DNA of 21,352 nucleotides, taken from NCBI GenBank assembly GCA_003427395.1, contig BFEA01000119.1, positions 2,126,177-2,147,528 on the forward strand, written 5' to 3'. Shown in pieces: positions 16,993 to 21,352 of the stretch. The position numbers and the translations under genes were made by a program. The notes under the pieces were generated by a model. That model made no database searches, was not told where the DNA came from, and worked only from the letters and a program-made list of their open reading frames with translations. The stretch's first letter is position 1. The number at the start of each line of letters is the position of its first letter. The DNA comes from Chara braunii. Taxonomy: Eukaryota > Streptophyta > Charophyceae > Charales > Characeae.

Positions 16993-17763
16993 CCGATGGG
17001 GTCGGCTGTTCGAATGTAGATGATTACCTTTTGAATATAGCTTTTGGGGGGACAGTTTGTTCAGTCTCGAACTGTGGCAGTATTTTTCTAGGAGATTGTT
17101 TTCTTGTTGTGGGTCTGGTTCGAGCAGGGGACCTTTACTGACTTGCTAGGTTGCGGAGGCCACCCTTTTTTTTCTGTGTACTTTCTCTCGGATGTTCGGC
17201 GGTTTTGCGAGATGTTTAAATATGAGTTTGGGAAGCTTGGTTCAGAAGGCCGGAAGGTTTTAGTCTTGAGGCCTTGGTCACTACGGTTTTTTAGTTTCAT
17301 GATTCTGAGTTCAAATCTGGTGTCAAAAGTTACTTTGAAGGGCCGGACGGTTTCAGTCCTGAGGCCTATTGTATAACCTAGTACCTTCGTTGTTTTCTCA
17401 GGAAATGAGTTCGAATCCATTTCGTTAGGATCCCTCTTGATCGATCTGAGGATCCGGTCAGACGGCATTTCCCAGTCTAGTCTTGGTCTTCGCTACGCAC
17501 GGTATATACCTCCACGACTAAGCCTGAAGAGTGTTGTCAGGCGGGCAGCCAAAACTGTCAGGTCCTCACCGCCATGTGCTTCATGTTGTTTTTTCAAATC
17601 AAGTCACGTTCGGGAGAAGCTATATCTATGCGTATCCGTTCTTCTTCTTCTTCTTTTTCTCTTCTCTCTTCTCTCTCTCTTTCTTCCCCTCTCTGTTCTC
17701 TTCTCTGACCTTGTTTGGCACTGGCGTTGGCTGCCATATATGGCAAGTGATCGATCATCGACA
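16993..17763 (+). repeat. Right long direct repeat (pLTR) of the PLE
   Basis: Direct repeat of 11922-12730 with the same ends. It has TATATA at 17503 and the same pyrimidine-rich run (17639-17700). It lacks about 50 bases present in the left copy (about 12640-12690). RT coding sequence reaches into its first bases, so the 3' end of ORF2 and the repeat adjoin. Confidence 0.88.
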
Positions 17764-17765
17764 CA

Positions 17766-17776
17766 TGCACGATCAA
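17766..17776 (+). repeat. Right 11-bp target-site duplication of the PLE
   Basis: TGCACGATCAA, identical to 11905-11915, two bases after the shared end of the right repeat. Confidence 0.75.
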
Positions 17777-17957
17777 GGATTGTTGAGCAATGATTAGGAA
17801 GGTCAAGAAGAATGTGTAGACCACTGTTACATGCTGAGCCGCACACACCTCAGACGCACGCCCTGGAGGCCCACGACCGTCCTTAGGGCCGCAGGTTTCG
17901 ATTTGAGTCAGCATTCATTTTTTTTTATTTTTTTTTGCTGTCCTATTTTTTGTCTGT
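17777..17957. other. Flank between PLE and Gypsy-C
   Basis: About 180 bp without a gene. On the minus strand an A-rich run (17919-17937, broken by one T) follows the end of the Gypsy-C pol frame and then reads TGCTGACTCAAATCG. This could be an A-type polypurine tract followed by the start of a 3' LTR, but no second copy of that LTR is in the window, so it stays a suggestion. Confidence 0.4.
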
Positions 17958-18614
17958 TCAGGCGTCGGCAATAGGACGAGGTATCATAGGATCTCGGAAG
18001 GGAAAAGTCTCATCATCGATGTGTGGAAACAATTTGGACGCGTGAAAGACCGGATATGTGCGTAGATGAGGAGGCACGTCAATCACATACGGACCAAAAT
18101 CATCCCCAACCACCTTTAGAACCTGCCAAGGGCCATAGTACAGTGGAAGAAGCTTATCGTGATACACCCTCTTCGTAAAATAACTCAGACATTTTGACCT
18201 AGACATAACTTCCTATTTCGAAGTTCCCTTCTTTGCGCGACTTGTTAGCATGTTTAATCATGGCATGTTGACGCTTGTTCATTGTTGTGATAGCAACTTT
18301 GAGCAAGTGTGCATACTTGGCATTGTAGCCAGGCATGTCGGGCGTCAGACCAGGTGACCGTTCGGGGAACAGATAGGAGAGAGGATTGCACAGCTGCCAT
18401 CCGTATTGCAGCTGATTGGTGTCATGCTAGTTGCGGAGTGAATGGAGTTGTTGTACAACCCCTTCACTTTGTGTAACTCCTTGTCCCACGTGTTCTGATT
18501 TGGAACAATCAATACGCGAAGTAGTTGAATGACAGTCTGGTTGATTTCCTCGGCGAATCCATTGGCTTCGGGGTGTCGACCAGAAGTCTTGTTGAGTTTA
18601 ATGTCGCATCTCAA
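17958..18614 (-). pseudogene. Gypsy-C integrase, C-terminal half
   Basis: From 18614 leftward the frame reads KTSGRHPEANGFAEEINQTV, carrying the catalytic Glu region, then WDKELHKVKGLYNNSIHSAT. A frameshift near 18410 leads to PDMPGYNAKYAHLLKVAITT (about 18330) and HANKSRKEGNFEIGSYV. Another leads to LPLYYGPWQVLKVVGDDFGP (about 18150) and YPVFHASKLFPHIDDETFPF, ending ADA-stop at 17958. The HHCC finger and both catalytic Asp residues are missing because of a deletion at about 18615-18664. The two conserved motifs GPWQVLK and PVFHASKL align with the Gypsy-A tail. Confidence 0.88.
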
Positions 18615-18664
18615 AAAACTTTTCTTTTTAAAGTTATCTTTTCAATCAATTCAAAAATTCACAA
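18615..18664. other. AT-rich filler at a deletion junction
   Basis: Fifty bases, mostly A and T on both strands, separate the RNase H fragment from the integrase fragment of Gypsy-C. The RNase H C-terminus, HHCC finger and most of the integrase core are absent. The base composition differs sharply from the coding sequence on both sides, as expected for filler DNA added during end joining or a remnant of another insertion. Confidence 0.5.
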
Positions 18665-19662
18665 TTAACAAAGCGCTTCTCGCAAGGCATAGAGCTCACG
18701 CATATACGTGGAGGTAGTTACCTTGTGGTTGGGCATGCGTTTGCGGTAATACTCGAGCGGACGCAGGCCATCGCCATCATCTTGTTGCAGCACTGCACCA
18801 ATCCAGTACTGGCTCGCGTTCATAGGAACTACGAACGTGAGGTTGGGATCTGCAATGCGGAGCACAAGATGACTTACCAAAGCCTCTTTCAAGGCTTGGA
18901 ACGCAGTCTCGCACTTCTCACACCACGCATAGGCAACATTTTTGCTTGTTAGTCTCTAGAGTGGGTGAGCAGTGACAAAAAATTTGGGCACAAACTTTCG
19001 GTAATACGAAGCCAAACCAAGTAAAGAACGTGGTTCGCGTACATTCGCCGGTTGAGGCCGTTTGAAGACAACCTCAACCTTGGTTGCCTCCGGCTCAAGG
19101 CCGTTTGAAGACAACCGGTGCCCAAGATAGATGACACTGTCCCTTCCAAACTCATATTTCTCTAAGTTGAGGTGCAGTTGTGCCTCCTTGAGGACTTGCA
19201 AGACCATCTCAAGGTGCTTGACGTGCTCTTCCATGGACTTGCTGAAAATCAGGATGTCATCAAGGTAAACAACAAAAAACCTTTTGAGGTGATGGCGGAG
19301 AGCCTTGTCCATGAGGCACTGAAATGTTGCTGGTGCATTTGTAAGACCGAAGGGCATAACAATGCATTCGTACAACCCATCACGTGTTTTGAATGCAGTT
19401 TTGTGCTGGCCGCTCGAATGGACTTCAATCTGGTGGTAGCTAGACTTGAGGTCGATCTTGGAGAAGACCTTGCACCCACTTGCAGCATCTAGCAGATCAT
19501 CTATGCGAGGCAAGGGATACACGTTCTTGCGATACGGTTTAGGCCACGATAGTCAATACACATCTGGAGTTTGCCTCCTTTCTTCGGCACAAACATGACA
19601 GGTGCACCGAACTCAGACTCACTAGGCCTAATCCATCCACGATCAATCATATCATCAATTTA
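18665..19662 (-). pseudogene. Gypsy-C reverse transcriptase and partial RNase H
   Basis: RT starts near 19660 with RGWIRPSESEFGAPVMFVPK, KLQMCIDYRGLNRIA and, after a frameshift near 19530, YPLPRIDDLLDAASG. Motif A is FSKIDLKSSYHQI (about 19460), motif B FGLTNAPATFQ, and the YLDD box lies at 19256-19267. After YRKFVPKFF the frame meets TAG at 18956-18958, then continues with VAYAWCEKCETAFQALKEAL and RNase H. There the first catalytic Asp position reads Asn (AAC, 18818-18820, context PMNASQYWIGAVL), while the Glu in YMRELYALREAL is kept. The fragment ends at 18665. A 19-bp sequence occurs twice, 43 bp apart, at 19055 and 19098. Confidence 0.92.
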
Positions 19663-20500
19663 TCTCCTCAACTCCTCCAACTCGCCTTGTCCCGTATGGT
19701 AGACGTAGCCCTTTGGAGGAACACTCCCTTCTATTATCTCGATCTTGTGTTTGATCGGACGCTCGAAAACTCCAAGAGGTTCAGCCAGAACTTCAAGAAA
19801 TCGATCTAATAGACAGCGAATGTTTGTTGGGACTTCCAGTGGAGGATCATCCTCATCAGGAAAGAGAAAATCAGATTGAGAATTTACAGCAATTACAATT
19901 GAATTCGAAGGATCAAGAGTAGACTGATTCTTTACAGTAGAAGTATAATTACTTTTCGTGGTAGAAAATGCAACAAAAGTAGAAGGCACATGGAGAGGCT
20001 TTACAAGAGTTACATGCACATGTTCAGCTTCCTTGCGCCTGCGCACTGATTTCCAGAATTTGTTTGCACTCAAAAGAGTCACTGGGGACTCGCGCGCCTC
20101 TTCCAATAGAGCGGTACGCTCGTTCCCGTTTGCATCACGCACTGTGAATTAAGTATCCGCCCATGTGGTCCTTAGACAATGAGCCTTTGACCAGCCCAAG
20201 CCAATGACCGCGTCAAGGGCACTTGTCCAGGATGTAGAAGTTCAGCTCGTGTGTGACAGTGCAATCCTTGTCAAAGGTGACGCACACACCTTTGACAACA
20301 TGTGTGGAGGTGACAACCTCTTGGGTGCCTACCTGGGTCTGACAAGGGTTCTGCAATTACACTTGCTTCATTCCCAGGCCCGCCTTACGAATCCCGTTAG
20401 GAGAAAAGAAATTAGTCATTGAGCCATTATCAATCAGCACGCGGATATATCGGTGGTTAATGAGTAGCTTAAAGAAGATCAGTTCCATGCCCCCTTGAAC
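19663..20500 (-). pseudogene. Gypsy-C protease and linker to RT
   Basis: The retroviral-type aspartic protease would cleave gag-pol in the particle. The active-site loop VLIDNGSMTNF lies at about 20407-20440, with Asp followed by Asn-Gly-Ser in place of the usual Thr/Ser-Gly. A second fold-specific motif, VIGLGW, is readable near 20189-20206 after frameshifts. Between them, VTFDKDCTVTHELNFYILDK is visible. An in-frame TAA at 20149-20151 sits in DT-stop-FTVRDANG. The linker then continues as KFWKSVRRRKEAEHVHV, an acidic stretch and the pre-RT segment VFERPIKHKIEIIEGSVPPK, reaching TAA at 19660-19662. Confidence 0.82.
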
Positions 20501-21165
20501 ACGGCGTTGCTGCTTGCAACCAATGTTCCAGGTGAGAGTGGAAGTTGACTTCCTTAGTCTCCTCCCAAGGCTCAGTGTACAGTACTTGAACTGCGGCAGC
20601 CGCGGATTCAGCATCATTACGGGCTTCAAGAGCAGGCTGTTGATCAGCTTCAGGCTCCTTGAGGGGCCTGCAGCTGACTGTTCAGCTTCCCTTGTTGTAG
20701 AGAGTGATGATAACTCTTCTACGCCCTTTGCCTGTTTCCCTGCAGACGATAACAGTTTTGCACAGTGTGCCCAAGCTTTTGACAATGCAAGCACACTCGC
20801 AGTTTGGATCTTCTCTCCCATTCCTTTTAACTAATGCGGAGGGCTTCCCAAGGCTTGGTGGAAGCATCCTCCAGTTTCTCAGGGATCTTCGCATTCTTGG
20901 GGATGTTTGTTATAGTTCCCCTACCCGAACCACGGTTAGGCCCCTTGCTTGAAGCAGTCTTTTTAAAGGCATTACATTTTTCTTCTTCATTCATGTCAGA
21001 CTCAAGGGCTGATGTAGAACATCCCACGTCAGAGTCTGGCTCTAGATCGTCATCTAGAGAGATCATACGCATAGGACTGATCCTCATGCAATCAGACTCG
21101 CTTTCAAACACACTTTTCACACATGTAAACAGTACGCAGCACACTGGCGACATACGCCCACTCAA
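20501..21165 (-). pseudogene. Gypsy-C gag, C-terminal part with zinc knuckle
   Basis: From 21165 leftward the frame carries an acidic, Ser-rich stretch (LDDDLEPDSDVGCSTSALES), a basic segment (KKTASSKGPNRGSGRGT) and TKPWEALRIS, then meets TAA at 20827-20829. The same frame continues beyond the stop to a perfect C-x2-C-x4-H-x4-C knuckle (20752-20793, CLHCQKLGHTVQNC), typical of nucleocapsid RNA binding. After a further stop near 20722, gag-pol linker sequence runs in another frame toward the protease. The N-terminal capsid part is not seen and may lie outside the window or be lost. Confidence 0.75.
20752..20793 (-). other. CCHC zinc knuckle of Gypsy-C gag
   Basis: On the minus strand the 14 codons spell CLHCQKLGHTVQNC: Cys, two residues, Cys, four residues, His, four residues, Cys. 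The spacing is exact. It lies out of frame with the longest open stretches here but in frame with the gag piece at 20827-21165. Confidence 0.85.
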
Positions 21166-21352
21166 AACTCAGAGATATGGCTTCAGATACGAGTTCACTC
21201 TCAAATGGCTATGGCGACTTCAGCGCCCAAACATCTCACTGTTCACATGCACTGGATCACCCTGGATATCCCACACGCATCACTCTAACACTCGAACACA
21301 CACACTCGCTACTAACTACAGCTATGGCAGCTATGGCTGCCTCTAACCTATC
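21166..21352. other. Unassigned right end of window
   Basis: About 190 bp with short CA-rich and AGCTATGG-type repeats (ACACACAC near 21297-21304; AGCTATGGC twice at 21320-21334). No domain is recognisable in any frame. It could be upstream gag or leader of Gypsy-C. Confidence 0.4.

Larger units (their letters stand above)
11916..17765 (+). mobile_element. Penelope-like retroelement with GIY-YIG upstream of RT
   Basis: A 5.85-kb element bounded by an exact 11-bp duplication. It has long direct repeats at both ends (11922-12730 and 16993-17763), like the terminal repeats ('pLTRs') described in Penelope-like elements. Between them are an ORF1-like gene (CCHC knuckle and coiled coil), a GIY-YIG endonuclease, a long linker and a reverse transcriptase. 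There is no protease, RNase H or DDE integrase. In canonical Penelope elements GIY-YIG follows RT; here it precedes it, as in the Naiad/Chlamys group. Stops and several frameshifts show it is dead. The published group assignment is inference from domain order. Confidence 0.85.
17958..21165 (-). mobile_element. Gypsy-C: third Ty3/gypsy element, minus strand, LTRs not delimited
   Basis: Reading right to left the order is gag with zinc knuckle, protease, RT, RNase H, integrase and integrase C-terminal region, which is the Ty3/gypsy order. Its protein sequence is clearly distinct from Gypsy-A and Gypsy-B. Gag is 5'-incomplete, the RNase H-integrase junction has a large deletion, and several stops and frameshifts are present. 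The PLE lies just beyond its 3' end. Confidence 0.88.

Noticed and set aside
20834-21346. Plus-strand frame of 170 codons
   Set aside because: It is antisense to the Gypsy-C gag frame, which carries the acidic and basic segments and the in-frame zinc knuckle.

Overview
The window looks like retrotransposon-dense nuclear DNA of a streptophyte alga. The gag and pol segments and the LTR style remind me most of Chara braunii, but that is recognition from memory and was not tested. I found no intact host gene, rRNA, tRNA gene or CRISPR array. Every recognisable coding region is a broken transposable-element gene, so most are called pseudogenes.

Layout, left to right. 1-509: remnants, including an LTR tail and the interior side of a reverse-strand element. 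510-1458: a reverse-strand LTR (family A, copy LTR-A) with its tRNA-iMet primer site. 1457-2790: a plus-strand Ty3/gypsy integrase with chromodomain-like tail ('Gypsy-A'), followed by a polypurine tract and its 3' LTR (LTR-B), which starts at 2801. LTR-B is split by a second, nearly complete Ty3/gypsy element ('Gypsy-B', 3056-9705). Gypsy-B has two LTRs, a primer-binding site, gag, deleted pol, an internally inverted integrase segment, a polypurine tract and a 5-bp target duplication with one mismatch. LTR-B resumes at 9706-10476. A third family-A LTR (LTR-C, reverse strand) occupies 10507-11576.

11905-17776 holds the most interesting object: a 5.85-kb Penelope-like element (PLE). It has long direct repeats (about 0.8 kb each) and an exact 11-bp target-site duplication. 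Its first ORF encodes a zinc-knuckle plus coiled-coil protein. In the following ORF region a GIY-YIG endonuclease domain lies N-terminal to the reverse transcriptase, the reverse of the canonical Penelope order. The described group with that order is the Naiad/Chlamys PLEs.

17958-21165 is a third Ty3/gypsy element on the minus strand ('Gypsy-C'): gag zinc knuckle, protease, RT, partial RNase H, then integrase with a large deletion. The last about 190 bp are unassigned.

All these elements are non-autonomous as they stand, through stops, frameshifts, deletions and an inversion. Many stops are explained by C-to-T change at CAG, CAA or CGA codons, as expected of methylated, silenced plant DNA. 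The nesting gives a relative history: Gypsy-A before Gypsy-B, and the PLE inserted next to the 3' end of Gypsy-C.
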